In this document: piece after piece, positions 27,458 to 36,275 of the stretch | Position numbering within the stretch: position 1 is the first letter of the stretch | Layout: every line of letters starts with the position of its first letter | Assembly: GCA_028289645.1 (NCBI GenBank) | Contig: JANQOK010000013.1 | Location: 248,001 to 312,000 of the forward strand | DNA length: 64,000 nt | From: Anderseniella sp. | Lineage (GTDB): Bacteria; Pseudomonadota; Alphaproteobacteria; Rhizobiales; Aestuariivirgaceae | Direction of reading: 5' to 3' | The notes under the pieces: model-generated | What the model was told of the DNA's origin: nothing | Database searches by the model: none | What the model saw: only the letters and a program-made list of their open reading frames with translations | Position numbers and translations under genes: made by a program

Positions 27458-28780
27458 ATGCACGCCGTGGTCCTGGTCGCAGCCTATCTGGCCATCACGC
27501 TCGCGCCGCTGGTGCTGAGCGCCCTGCAGGGACGGGCGATACGGCCATTCTGGGACGAGGTCTCATCCGGCCTCGCCATGACGGCCTTTGCGATCCTGCT
27601 GGTCGAGTTCGTCCTGTCGGGGCGGTTCAAGGTGATATCGGCCCGTATCGGACTGGACGTGACCATGCGTATTCACCAGCTGCTGGCACGTACCGCACTG
27701 GTGTTCATACTGATCCACCCGTTTCTGTACCAGACGCCGTTGCTGAACTTTGACCTGCCCTGGGACGTGTCGCGTCAGCTCACCCTGGGGCTGAATTTCG
27801 AGTCGCTTGCCAGCGGGCTGGTTGCCTGGGTTGCGCTGCCGGCCCTGGTCTTGACGTCGATATTCCGTGATCAATTACCCTACCGCTACGAGACCTGGAG
27901 ATTGATGCATGGCATAGGTGCTGTTCTGATTGCTTTGGCCGGCATGCACCACACCCTGCATGCCGGGCGCTACAGTTCCGATCCGGTGCTGGCCGGTTTC
28001 TGGGTGCTGCTGCTGGCGCTCGCGCTGGGGTCACTGATCTACAGTTATCTGATCATGCCCCTGAAAGAGCTGTCGCGGCCATTTCAGGTTGGGTCTGTAC
28101 GCAAGCTTGCCCGACGAACCTGGGAACTCACCATCAAGCCCAAGAGCGATGACGGGTTCAAGTTCGAGGCCGGCCAGTTCGTGTGGTTGAACCTGGGACA
28201 CAGCCCGTTCTCACTGCATGAAAACCCGTTCTCAATCAGTTCAGCGCCAGGCCACGAAGCCGGCATCCAGTTCGTGATCAAGGAAGCGGGAGACTTTACC
28301 AACCGTATCGGCGAGGTGTCGCCGGGAACCACGGCCTACCTGGATGGCCCGCATGGCAACCTGACCCTTAAGGGGCGGTCCGGCAGGGGAATTGCGCTGA
28401 TCGCCGGCGGCGTCGGTGTGGTGCCGCTGCTGAGTATTGCCCGGCAACTCCAGGAAGACCGTGACAACCGCCCAATGGTGCTGCTCTACGGGAACCGGCT
28501 GGCGGACCAGATTGTCTATGAAGACGAACTGAAACAGTTGTCCGGTCAAGACAACAGGGACGTGAAGTTTGTGCTGTCCGAACCCGGGCCGGGGTGGAGT
28601 GGTCTCAAGGGCATGATCGACCGGGCCACGATTGATGAGGTATTCTGTTTTGACGATGCTGAACAGTGGATCTATCTGGTGTGCGGTCCGCCCGCCATGC
28701 TGGATGTCGTCGAAGACGCGCTCATCGCACGGGGCGTGCCAGCCAGCCAGATCGTGTCCGAACGGTTCTACTATGACTAG
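27458..28780 (+). CDS. ferric reductase-like transmembrane flavoprotein
   Basis: A 440-residue membrane protein. Six or so helices (about 1-205) contain paired His residues in IHQLLARTALVFILIHPFLY and LMHGIGAVLIALAGMHHTLHAG that would hold two b-haems. An FNR-like cytoplasmic half (about 210-440) follows, with FAD-binding HENPFSISSA, NAD(P)-binding LIAGGVGVVPLLSIA, and VCGPPAMLDVV. It should pass electrons from NAD(P)H across the inner membrane, as in ferric reductases, MsrQ-like proteins or NOX relatives; the acceptor is unknown. It follows the universal stress protein by 36 bp and precedes a 28-residue membrane peptide by 12 bp, so they form one operon. Confidence 0.88.
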   Translation: MHAVVLVAAYLAITLAPLVLSALQGRAIRPFWDEVSSGLAMTAFAILLVEFVLSGRFKVISARIGLDVTMRIHQLLARTALVFILIHPFLYQTPLLNFDLPWDVSRQLTLGLNFESLASGLVAWVALPALVLTSIFRDQLPYRYETWRLMHGIGAVLIALAGMHHTLHAGRYSSDPVLAGFWVLLLALALGSLIYSYLIMPLKELSRPFQVGSVRKLARRTWELTIKPKSDDGFKFEAGQFVWLNLGHSPFSLHENPFSISSAPGHEAGIQFVIKEAGDFTNRIGEVSPGTTAYLDGPHGNLTLKGRSGRGIALIAGGVGVVPLLSIARQLQEDRDNRPMVLLYGNRLADQIVYEDELKQLSGQDNRDVKFVLSEPGPGWSGLKGMIDRATIDEVFCFDDAEQWIYLVCGPPAMLDVVEDALIARGVPASQIVSERFYYD

Positions 28781-28792
28781 GGAGTGTAAAGC

Positions 28793-28879
28793 ATGACGCA
28801 AAACGCCCGGGTTCTAACGGTCGTCTGGGCAACCAGTACTGTGCTGATTGTTGCCACTGTCTTGTTCGCCTTGCGATAA
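28793..28879 (+). CDS. 28-residue single-helix membrane peptide
   Basis: A short ORF (ATG 28793, TAA 28877-28879) with GGAG 8 bp before the start, 12 bp after the flavoprotein gene. Residues 8-27 form one hydrophobic helix (TVVWATSTVLIVATVLFAL) with a polar N-terminus and a terminal Arg. Size and position resemble small subunits that stabilise membrane oxidoreductases. The function is inferred from operon position only. Confidence 0.6.
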   Translation: MTQNARVLTVVWATSTVLIVATVLFALR

Positions 28880-28899
28880 CACACGACACCGGTTCGGTT

Positions 28900-30741
28900 T
28901 CAGGTCACGCGGCGCGCAACCTTGCCTTTGCGGGCAGGCGCCTTCGGTTTAAGTGCCGGAAACTCGTCCGGCGTCACTGTTTCTCTTTCCAGCAATAACA
29001 GGGCTCCCTCTTTCAAGTCCGTGCGGCGGGCCCTTAGAGTCGCAACGGCCTTCTCATATGCTTCGGCTATCAGGTCTTTGACCGCGGTATCGACCTGCCT
29101 TGCTGTCGCCTCGGAGTAATCGCGCGGCGTTGACTGCAGCATAGCCTCGCCAAGATAGCTGGTGCGCTGCTGTTCCAGCACGACGTGGCCAATGACGTCA
29201 GTCATGCCGAAGCGGGTGACAATCTGTTTTGCAATGTCGGTCACCTTGACAAGGTCGTCGGCAGCACCGGTCGAGATTTCACCGAACGTGATTTCTTCTG
29301 CGGCGCGGCCAGCCAGCAAGACCGCCATGCGGTTTTTCAACTCCTCCGTGGTGATCAGGAACCGGTCTTCGGTTGGCCGCTGCAGGGTGTAGCCGAGGGC
29401 GCCGATTGAGCGCGGAATGATCGATACCTTGTGGACCGGGTCGGAGCCGGGCAGTGACGCAGCGACCAGTGCGTGGCCCATCTCATGGTAGGCGACGCGT
29501 TCGCGCTCGGAAGGGTTCAACAGCCTGGACTTCTTCTGCGAACCGGCAACGATACGCTCAATCGCCTCGGTGAAATCCTTCATGGTGACTTTGTCCCCTC
29601 TGCGTCGGGTGGCGAAAATGGCTGCCTCGTTCACCAGATTGGCAAGGTCGGCACCGGTAAAACCCGGTGTAATTGCCGCTATCTTGTCCGGATCGGCATC
29701 AGGGCCTGCCTTGATCTTGCGCATGTGGACCACCAGGATGGCCGCACGGCCGATACGGTCCGGCCGGTCCACCATGACCTGGCGGTCGAACCTGCCGGCG
29801 CGCAGCAGGGCAGGGTCAAGAATTTCCGGCCGGTTGGTGGCTGACAGCAGAACGATGCCGGCACGGGGGTCAAAGCCGTCCAGTTCCGCAAGCAATTGAT
29901 TGAGGGTTTGCTCCTTTTCGTCGTGTCCGCCGCCGAAGCTGCCCATCGAGCCGCGAGCACGGCCAAGCGCATCCAGTTCATCGATGAAAATGATGCACGG
30001 CGCAGATTTGCGCGCCTGTTCGAACAGGTCCCTGACCCTGGCGGCGCCGACACCGACGAACATCTCGACAAATTCCGATCCTGATATGGAAAAGAACGGC
30101 ACGCCCGCCTCGCCGGCCACTGCCCGGGCAAGCAGGGTCTTCCCGGTCCCCGGCGGTCCGGTCAGCAGCACACCCTTTGGAACATGGGCGCCGAGTTCGC
30201 CATACTTGTCCTGATCCTTGAGGAAGGAGACAATTTCTTCAAGTTCCATCTTGGCTTCATCGACGCCTGCCACGTCATCGAAGCTGACGCCGGTGTCTTT
30301 CTCAACGTAGACCTTGGCCTTGGACTTGCCGATGTTCATCATGCCACCCATGCCCTGCCGCTCGGCGATGCGCCGGAACAGGAACATCCAGATTCCAAAG
30401 AAGATCGCGATCGGTACGATCCAGGATAGCAAGGTGGTGAAGAAGGTGTTTTCCGTGGCACCGGTATACGTGACACCGCTTGCATCAAGTTCGCTGGCGA
30501 TGGCCGGATCGACCCGGTGGGTCTGGAAATACATCTTGCCATCCCTGGCGGTGGTAAACCGTCCGGAGATGCGGTTCTCGGAAACGACAATGTCCGTGAT
30601 CTGCTTGTTTGACAGCAATTGCTGGTATTCGCTGTAGGAGATCTGCGTGATGTCGCGTGTGTTGACCCAGAGCTGAATCAAGGCGATGGCGAGGAAGGCG
30701 AGCAGGATGTAGCTGAAATTGAACTGCTGTTTCTTGTCCAT
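28900..30741 (-). CDS. ftsH: ATP-dependent zinc metalloprotease FtsH
   Basis: A 613-residue membrane AAA protease. Two transmembrane helices (about 9-27 and 104-126) flank a periplasmic domain. The AAA module has GPPGTGKT at about 195-205, [15 protein letters not shown] as Walker B, and [22 protein letters not shown] with the second region of homology. The peptidase has HEMGH near residue 418; the usual Ala is Met, as in some paralogues. It degrades membrane and short-lived cytosolic proteins. Its place in a stress block, not beside tilS/folP as in housekeeping ftsH loci, suggests a second, condition-specific FtsH. It converges with the flavoprotein operon. Confidence 0.95.
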   Translation of the reverse strand: MDKKQQFNFSYILLAFLAIALIQLWVNTRDITQISYSEYQQLLSNKQITDIVVSENRISGRFTTARDGKMYFQTHRVDPAIASELDASGVTYTGATENTFFTTLLSWIVPIAIFFGIWMFLFRRIAERQGMGGMMNIGKSKAKVYVEKDTGVSFDDVAGVDEAKMELEEIVSFLKDQDKYGELGAHVPKGVLLTGPPGTGKTLLARAVAGEAGVPFFSISGSEFVEMFVGVGAARVRDLFEQARKSAPCIIFIDELDALGRARGSMGSFGGGHDEKEQTLNQLLAELDGFDPRAGIVLLSATNRPEILDPALLRAGRFDRQVMVDRPDRIGRAAILVVHMRKIKAGPDADPDKIAAITPGFTGADLANLVNEAAIFATRRRGDKVTMKDFTEAIERIVAGSQKKSRLLNPSERERVAYHEMGHALVAASLPGSDPVHKVSIIPRSIGALGYTLQRPTEDRFLITTEELKNRMAVLLAGRAAEEITFGEISTGAADDLVKVTDIAKQIVTRFGMTDVIGHVVLEQQRTSYLGEAMLQSTPRDYSEATARQVDTAVKDLIAEAYEKAVATLRARRTDLKEGALLLLERETVTPDEFPALKPKAPARKGKVARRVT

Positions 30742-30872
30742 CTGTTCCTTACCTTGCCGTTATGCAGTTGCGCGGGCACGGCGGCACTTCCGGTGCCACA
30801 GACCCTAACGATTTAGCAAATGCCAAATGCGATTTTGCTGCCATGGGGTCTGCGCATATGGCGCAGAGGCAG

Positions 30873-31310
30873 TCAGCTGCGCGGGGCCGGCCAGATATCA
30901 CGCAGGCTTTTGCGCAATGACTGGCGGACGTCATTGATCTCGCCTGCCGAGATGCGGGTGTTGAGGAAACTGAAGATGATGCCGACGGCCTGTTCAGGAT
31001 CGTCAAGCTGATCACCCGCAAAAGCGTCACGGATCCGGGCAATGAAGTCCGGCTTGTCGCGCAGTTTGGCGGGCGTGGCGGATGGATCCCAGCCTTCGAA
31101 ATAGACACCGCGAATGAACAGTGGCAACTGGGCAGCCAGTTGCGCCGCTTCGTCGACGCCGAGCATGTCGCGAATGGCCTGCAGCGTGACGCGCAAAAGA
31201 CGGAAAGACCGATTGGAATCGTCCCAGCTGACCATCTCGTCGATCTGGTGCACCCACTCATTGGTGAGCTGGATGCTGTGATCCATGGTACGGCGATAGG
31301 CTTGCGTCAT
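30873..31310 (-). CDS. DUF2267 family protein
   Basis: A 145-residue soluble helical protein. The DUF2267 pattern is seen in SFRLLRVTLQAIRDMLGVDEAAQLAAQLPLFIRGVYFEGWDPS, followed by FIARIRDAF and the C-terminal VRQSLRKSLRDIWP, whose wording recalls 'LP..LR.LW'. No catalytic motif is known for the family; members are often found beside stress proteins. It is 12 bp downstream of the DUF302 gene and on the same strand, so these two are co-transcribed toward ftsH. Confidence 0.82.
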   Translation of the reverse strand: MTQAYRRTMDHSIQLTNEWVHQIDEMVSWDDSNRSFRLLRVTLQAIRDMLGVDEAAQLAAQLPLFIRGVYFEGWDPSATPAKLRDKPDFIARIRDAFAGDQLDDPEQAVGIIFSFLNTRISAGEINDVRQSLRKSLRDIWPAPRS

Positions 31311-31322
31311 GACCTCAATCTC

Positions 31323-31820
31323 CTATGGATTGGCGCCGACGGCCTCGTTTACGACCGCTTCCAGAAGAGCGTGAACCTTGGCCTGTGCGGCTTGTGAAGT
31401 TGCAGCTGGTGCCAGAGTGACCTGCCGGTATCCGACTGCTACCTCGTCCGGCCTGGCCCGGGTCTGGTAGGCGAACACCACATACGGGCACATGGCGAGG
31501 TTGTGCACATCAGCGTCCACGGCTTCGTGGGTGAGTGCCGCTGAACAGAACTGGAGGTAACGGGCATGCAGGTAGGGCGGCTTGCTGCCGGATCCCCTGG
31601 CGGCGTCGGCTGTGCGTTCGAGCATTTTTCCGACGTCGCCCACATAGTCGATAACAAGCCCGCGGTTGATGACCGCATCCTGCAGATCGCCGAACACGTC
31701 GTCAAACTCGCCCGCGACGGTCTTTATGGTTTCAGCGGGCGCGCCGGCCGGTGCCGAGGCGGGCGCTGTGGCAATCGCTGCCGTCAGCGCGACGGCGGCG
31801 GTCAGGTAGATGAGTTTCAT
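31323..31820 (-). CDS. secreted DUF302 family protein
   Basis: A 165-residue protein with a Sec signal peptide (LIYLTAAVALTAAIATAPASA, cut near residue 23). The DUF302 body has DLQDAVINRGLVIDYVGDVGKML, then LHARYLQFCSAALTHEAVDADVHNLAMCPYVVFAYQT, then VAVGYRQ. Two Cys residues (about 92 and 110) may form a disulfide in the periplasm or bind a ligand. The role of this family is unknown. It is transcribed with the DUF2267 gene, downstream of the tandem universal stress protein gene. Confidence 0.8.
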   Translation of the reverse strand: MKLIYLTAAVALTAAIATAPASAPAGAPAETIKTVAGEFDDVFGDLQDAVINRGLVIDYVGDVGKMLERTADAARGSGSKPPYLHARYLQFCSAALTHEAVDADVHNLAMCPYVVFAYQTRARPDEVAVGYRQVTLAPAATSQAAQAKVHALLEAVVNEAVGANP

Positions 31821-31921
31821 ATCCGGTCCCTCAGATGACTGTGGTTTGCAGGATATTCTGCGGACGCCGGTGAGGCCCGTCCATGATGAAGATCAAATCG
31901 AAACCCACGCCGGAGCGGCCA

Positions 31922-32770
31922 CTAGCGCGACACCAGGACGGGGATGCCTGCATCGTTCAGGACAGTTTCGGTGGTGCCGCCGAAGACATACTCCCGCAGG
32001 CGCGAATGTCCGTAGGCGCCCATGACCAGCAGATCAGCATCAAACTCTTCGCATTCCGCCAGTATCTCGGCGCCGGCGTCGGCATGCCGGCCTGGCAGAG
32101 GCTTGATCTCCGGCTCCACCCCGTGGCGGGCAATCGCTTCTGCAAGTCCTGCTCCCTGGGGCAATTGCCGCGAACTGCCGTCGGGTACCGGCGGACAGAC
32201 CAAGCGAACACAGCCTGCAGATGTGGATGACACCAAAGGCATCGCGTCAAAGGCGGCCCTGGACGCTTCACGCGTGCCGTTCCAGGCGAGCACTATGCGC
32301 TGACCGGTTTTGTCGCCGCTGTAGTCTGCCGGGACGATGATCACCGGGCGGCCGGTCTCAAACATCAATTGTTCAAGGGTCATGTCAGGATCCATCAGCG
32401 TGGAGCCGCGCTGCAGCCGGTTGATCAGCACAAGGTCGGAACACCTGGCCAGATCCAAGGCCGTATCGCCTCCATTGGCCAGGTCGGGATCGAGACTCCG
32501 CCATTGCCAGTTTTGCCCGGACAATGACGCGTAGTGTTCGAAGACGGCCTTTGTCCTGGCTTCCTGGTCATCGGCCAATTTGCGCTTTTCATCGAGCCAT
32601 TGCTTCAGTTCATTGCCCCGCAAGCCAACATTGACAGAGACACCTGGCCTGGCGTGATAGCCCAGCACATGGGAACGCCACGTATCGGCCAAACCGCTGG
32701 CGAGAAGGCATAATTGTTCTGCCTGCTCAGAGGCTCGGAAAACAATCAGGATGGTCTTGTAGCTGTTCAC
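31922..32770 (-). CDS. tandem-domain universal stress protein
   Basis: A 282-residue protein with two UspA-fold halves (about 1-145 and 150-282). The start is taken as GTG 32770, because GGAG lies 7 bp upstream and the sequence NSYKTILIVFRASEQ that follows is the usual first strand; the frame runs on 52 codons further but without protein-like character. The second half keeps LLVMGAYGHSRLREYVFGGTTETVLNDAGIPVLV, the ATP-binding G-x2-G-x9-G-x-T motif; the first half is degenerate. The FNR/FixK-like palindrome 32829-32842 lies 58 bp upstream, so induction at low oxygen is likely. Confidence 0.92.
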   Translation of the reverse strand: MNSYKTILIVFRASEQAEQLCLLASGLADTWRSHVLGYHARPGVSVNVGLRGNELKQWLDEKRKLADDQEARTKAVFEHYASLSGQNWQWRSLDPDLANGGDTALDLARCSDLVLINRLQRGSTLMDPDMTLEQLMFETGRPVIIVPADYSGDKTGQRIVLAWNGTREASRAAFDAMPLVSSTSAGCVRLVCPPVPDGSSRQLPQGAGLAEAIARHGVEPEIKPLPGRHADAGAEILAECEEFDADLLVMGAYGHSRLREYVFGGTTETVLNDAGIPVLVSR

Positions 32771-32828
32771 TGTCGGGCTCCATTGAATTGCCGGACCCCT
32801 ATTATCGCAGTGTTGCAGCGTGCGTGGT

Positions 32829-32842
32829 TTGACGAAGGTCAA
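32829..32842. promoter_or_regulatory. FNR/FixK-like palindrome (copy 2)
   Basis: TTGACGAAGGTCAA, identical to 26583-26596. It is centred about 65 bp upstream of the GTG of the tandem universal stress protein. The two copies probably bind the same regulator. Confidence 0.6.
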
Positions 32843-32861
32843 CAGACGCAAACTCAATGGC

Positions 32862-34553
32862 TCAGGCCGGAACGATCGCCGATACCCGGGGCACGCTGTC
32901 CCGGCGTTCGATGAAGCGTGAGACAATGCCGTCGCACGGCTTGCCTCGATCGATCAGTTCGCCGTTCTCGATGACCCAGACTTCGTCCATGGCGGCAGCA
33001 ATGCCCAGATTGTGGGTCACGACAAGCGTCGTCGCATTGCAGTCCTGCACAAGTTGCTCGACAAGTCGCGGGCCATCCTGGTCGAGGGCGTCGTCCGGCT
33101 CGTCCAGCAGAAGCAGGCCAGGTCGTGACAAGGCCGCGCGGGCCAGCAGGACCCGGCGTATCTCGCCCGCAGACAGGTTGCGTCCGGCCTCCGACACCCT
33201 GCCGTCCAGGCCGCCGATGCGCTCAACCACATGGGCAAGGCCATAAGCTTCGGCCTGCGCCATTACGACGGCATCGTCTGGCCGGTTATCCGCTCCCATG
33301 GTCAGGGCCCGGCGCAGGGAACCGGCCAGGATTGGCGAACGGGTTCCGACAAGCGCAATCAACCGGCGCCGCTCGCGTGCGGACAGGCCAGTGGCGTTCC
33401 GGCTGCCAACTGTGACCGTGCCCGATGCTGGCAGCTCCAGACCGGCTGCCAGGCTGAGCAGTGTTGACTTGCCGGCACCGTTCGATCCGATCACTGCGAT
33501 TTTCCTGCCGGGCAGGGCCGTCGCGGTGAGGCTCGACAGGGCGCCGGAAGTCACGTTATCGAAGCGCAGGCGCTGCGCCTGGCCGGTCAATGGCTGCGCA
33601 GCCGCCGGGCCGCCGCCGGCAAGCTTGGGAACGCCGAGCAGTGATGCGCATTTGTCACGTGCGACCCGCCACGCCCGGTGCCGGTCCCATACCCCGGCAA
33701 GATCCCGCATTGGCTGGATCATGAGCGCTACGGCTGCCAGGGCACCGGCCGCTTCGGCACCCGGCGCCGCGCTGTTCAGCGCCATCAGGAAGACGCTTGC
33801 AGCCGCGATTCCTGATACCGCATCCGGAATGGCGCGCAACAGCGCTGCGCCGCGGGCACGTTCCAGCGCCGCATCGATCAGTTTTTCCGTTCTGTCCTCC
33901 ATGCGTCTGGTTTCGGTGCGGACACGGCCGAGCAAGCGCAGTTCCGGTGCATGGGGAATGCGTTCGCTCATGTCCGCTGCAAGCCGCGCACGGCGCGATC
34001 GCAACCGCTTGTGGGCCGGCCCAAGTCTGGGACCGGCGGCAGCCAGCACCATCAGGCCGATTGCGATCGGAATGCCGGCGGCAATGCCCAGGTCCGGATT
34101 GAGGAAGAACAGGGCGCCGGTTGCAGTCGGCAGCACGATGAGCGAGGAAATCATCCGGGACAGGCCCAGGCTGACCCACCCGCGTACGGCAGCAAGATCG
34201 CCGACAAAGCGCAGTGACAGCGCACCGCTACGGCGTTCGGCAAGGTCACGGGCCGAGACCCGGGTCATGTGTTTGAACAGCTTGAGCCGCAGTGAAGCGG
34301 CATAGTTCTGGCCGACCTTCTCTGCCACCACACGCTCGCCAAAGCGCAGCAGGGCGATGGCCACTCCGGCGGAGGCAACCAATACGAGCGCGGCGACCGG
34401 CAGGGCGACGGACGTATCCCGGAAGGCGGCGAACACGTCGCGGGTGGCGAAGGCGGCGACACCCGCAGCGGCTGCCTGGCCGAGAGCCAGAGCGACAACC
34501 AGCGAGATACCTCGCCACCTGCCTTCGCCTGTTATGGAAGGGAGGGAACTCAT
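32862..34553 (-). CDS. ABC transporter, fused permease and ATPase (exporter type)
   Basis: A 563-residue half-transporter. ATG 34553 overlaps the TGA of the upstream hydrolase gene (ATGA), so the two are translationally coupled. The N-terminal ABC membrane domain (about 15-310) has six hydrophobic segments. The C-terminal ATPase has IGSNGAGKST (Walker A), a signature NLSAGEIRRVLLARA and LLLLDEPDDALDQDG (Walker B). The arrangement is that of exporters for lipids, drugs, peptides or CydCD-like substrates. It ends a three-gene operon with a hydroxylase and an alpha/beta hydrolase, which suggests export of a modified small molecule or peptide; that is inference. Confidence 0.85.
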   Translation of the reverse strand: MSSLPSITGEGRWRGISLVVALALGQAAAAGVAAFATRDVFAAFRDTSVALPVAALVLVASAGVAIALLRFGERVVAEKVGQNYAASLRLKLFKHMTRVSARDLAERRSGALSLRFVGDLAAVRGWVSLGLSRMISSLIVLPTATGALFFLNPDLGIAAGIPIAIGLMVLAAAGPRLGPAHKRLRSRRARLAADMSERIPHAPELRLLGRVRTETRRMEDRTEKLIDAALERARGAALLRAIPDAVSGIAAASVFLMALNSAAPGAEAAGALAAVALMIQPMRDLAGVWDRHRAWRVARDKCASLLGVPKLAGGGPAAAQPLTGQAQRLRFDNVTSGALSSLTATALPGRKIAVIGSNGAGKSTLLSLAAGLELPASGTVTVGSRNATGLSARERRRLIALVGTRSPILAGSLRRALTMGADNRPDDAVVMAQAEAYGLAHVVERIGGLDGRVSEAGRNLSAGEIRRVLLARAALSRPGLLLLDEPDDALDQDGPRLVEQLVQDCNATTLVVTHNLGIAAAMDEVWVIENGELIDRGKPCDGIVSRFIERRDSVPRVSAIVPA

Positions 34554-35449
34554 ATCACTGATCCTTCTGCTGCCATGTCCAACATTGCACAGTGCCCGCA
34601 ATTGCCTGTGCACGGCTTTGCCCGCGACGGCACGCCGCTTTCGGTCAGGACGATCCTGTCCAGCCCGCCCCGAGTGACGCAGTTGCGGAAATTGTGTCCG
34701 CACGACGGCAGGGTCGCAAACTCTACCGAGGAGAGGAGGTTGCGCACCTTTGCCGCCGAGCGAAGTGCCTCGGCCCAACGGTGCGCGCGTGCCAGCCTGT
34801 GCAGGCCCTGCTGTGCGTCAATGGCGGGACCGGATCTTGTGTTGCGGTCGGTGGTGTTGTCGTGCTCACCGACGCAAACATGTATCGGCAAGGTCAGGAA
34901 CTGGTCGACCTTGGCGGTCAGGCGCGGAGCCCAACTGTCCCGACGTCCCGGGCGCGGTGCCAGCCCGTAGGGGAACGCGGCACTGTCTGGAAACGTATAC
35001 CAACCGGCAGAAGAGACTACCAGCCGCGAAACCACACCAGGATGCAGCATGGCGAAGCGGTGGGCAAACTGTGCGCCGCCGGAGAACCCGAACAGATCGA
35101 ACTTGCTCGTTCTCCAGATGCCGGCGTCCTGAAGCTCGGCCATCAACCGCAGCAGTGCCAGATCGGCCCGGCCGCGGCGGACGACCTGCTGGTAGCGCGG
35201 CCAATGCTTCTTCTCAAACAGTGGCGCGATCACCGGCCGCCCCAGGGCGGTTGCCCGGGCACCAAAGAATTCCGCCTGTGCGTCGGCTTCGCGACGGATG
35301 CCGTGGACGGCGACCAGCGGCGGCAATGTGCTGGAAATCCGGTCAGGCAATGCCAGCCAGCAACTCAGGTCGTCTTGATTTTTCCCTGCCCGGTGCGTCA
35401 GTGTGAAGGTGTGCGCTGGGAGCCGCACTGCTGAAGCCGCGTTTAACAT
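34550..35449 (-). CDS. alpha/beta hydrolase
   Basis: A 299-residue serine hydrolase. The oxyanion strand PPLVAVHGIRR comes first, then the nucleophile elbow FGFSGGAQ (about residues 120-127), a candidate acid region CVGEHDNTTD, and the His in LPSCGHNFRN. The family fold is clear but the substrate is not. The C-terminus ends CTGNCGHCAMLDMAAEG, with a Cys-x3-Cys-x2-Cys cluster unusual for such enzymes and possibly metal-binding. The start has AAAGGA 9 bp upstream. It lies 32 bp after the AspH-type hydroxylase and overlaps the ABC exporter by 4 bp. Confidence 0.82.
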   Translation of the reverse strand: MLNAASAVRLPAHTFTLTHRAGKNQDDLSCWLALPDRISSTLPPLVAVHGIRREADAQAEFFGARATALGRPVIAPLFEKKHWPRYQQVVRRGRADLALLRLMAELQDAGIWRTSKFDLFGFSGGAQFAHRFAMLHPGVVSRLVVSSAGWYTFPDSAAFPYGLAPRPGRRDSWAPRLTAKVDQFLTLPIHVCVGEHDNTTDRNTRSGPAIDAQQGLHRLARAHRWAEALRSAAKVRNLLSSVEFATLPSCGHNFRNCVTRGGLDRIVLTESGVPSRAKPCTGNCGHCAMLDMAAEGSVI

Positions 35450-35481
35450 GGCACTTGTCCTTTCCGGGATCGCATCTTGCC

Positions 35482-36060
35482 CTAGGCGGCGGTTCCAAAT
35501 ACCTCTTGCGCCCGACTGCTGGGCAGCATGTCAAAGATCATGTGGATGCGATCCTGGTCTCCATCGTTGAACGCCTCGTGCATCTGATCGTTGTCGAACC
35601 ACCACAGCTCGCCTTCCTTCATCCGGACTTCTTCGTCTTCGGCCTTCAGCCAGGAACCGGCGGCGGACCGCAGGACCAGATGGTAGCGGTTGCGGACGCG
35701 GTAATATTCACCCCGGTCGATATGCGGGTAGACGCGTTTGCCGGCCGGCAGGCAGACGATTTTTGCCCGGCCCAGGATGCTGTCCTGTTCGGCAGCGAAG
35801 TCTTCCAGGAACCGGCGCGCCACGACATACGGTTTGGACCCAGTGGTCCAGCGGCTCTCATGCACATCTCGGCGCTTGCGGTCCCCGATTGCGGACTTGC
35901 GCAGGCCGCGCAGGGGAATTGCAAGTGCTTCGCGCTGCACCTTGATCTTGTCCTGGCGTCCGGTGGACTTGTCCCAGGCACCATCGATGCCCGATATCTC
36001 GTCCAGGAATGGCTGTGGATCGACGTTTTTCTTGAGGCAGTCAAAATACTTCATCATCAA
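35482..36060 (-). CDS. aspartyl/asparaginyl beta-hydroxylase domain protein
   Basis: A 192-residue Fe(II)/2-oxoglutarate dioxygenase made of the AspH catalytic domain only. VYPHIDRGEYY gives H113 and D115, and the RYHLVLRS strand follows. GELWWFDNDQMHEAFN places H161 and DRIHMIFD H173; one of these completes the iron triad, and an Arg near them binds 2-oxoglutarate. Bacterial members hydroxylate peptide Asp/Asn or free metabolites. There is no signal peptide or membrane anchor, so it acts in the cytoplasm. It is first in an operon with a hydrolase and an ABC exporter. No precursor-like small ORF was found upstream. Confidence 0.88.
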   Translation of the reverse strand: MMMKYFDCLKKNVDPQPFLDEISGIDGAWDKSTGRQDKIKVQREALAIPLRGLRKSAIGDRKRRDVHESRWTTGSKPYVVARRFLEDFAAEQDSILGRAKIVCLPAGKRVYPHIDRGEYYRVRNRYHLVLRSAAGSWLKAEDEEVRMKEGELWWFDNDQMHEAFNDGDQDRIHMIFDMLPSSRAQEVFGTAA

Positions 36061-36275
36061 CTCCTTTCGCCGCCGGTGAGGTTCACGCTACTGGGGTCGG
36101 TTACCGGCTGAGCGTGGCGAAAAGGTGTTTTCAATAGACGGTTTGGTCAACTAAGTTATTGTTATTTAACGTCAAAATCAAATTCTGTTAACGCGAGTTT
36201 AATCGCCTGTTCATGTTGCACGATAGAATGCAGGTTTGTTCGTGCTGCTTTGCCGCTGCGTGATGAGAATCCCGC

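Noticed and set aside
34592-35434. Rightward ORF of 280 codons
   Set aside because: It lies entirely antisense to the well-supported alpha/beta hydrolase gene and has low-complexity, Arg/Gly/Gln-rich composition typical of GC-rich shadow frames.
36061-36275. Small precursor ORF upstream of the AspH-type operon
   Set aside because: Both strands were read; only ORFs of fewer than about ten codons with no ribosome binding site were found.
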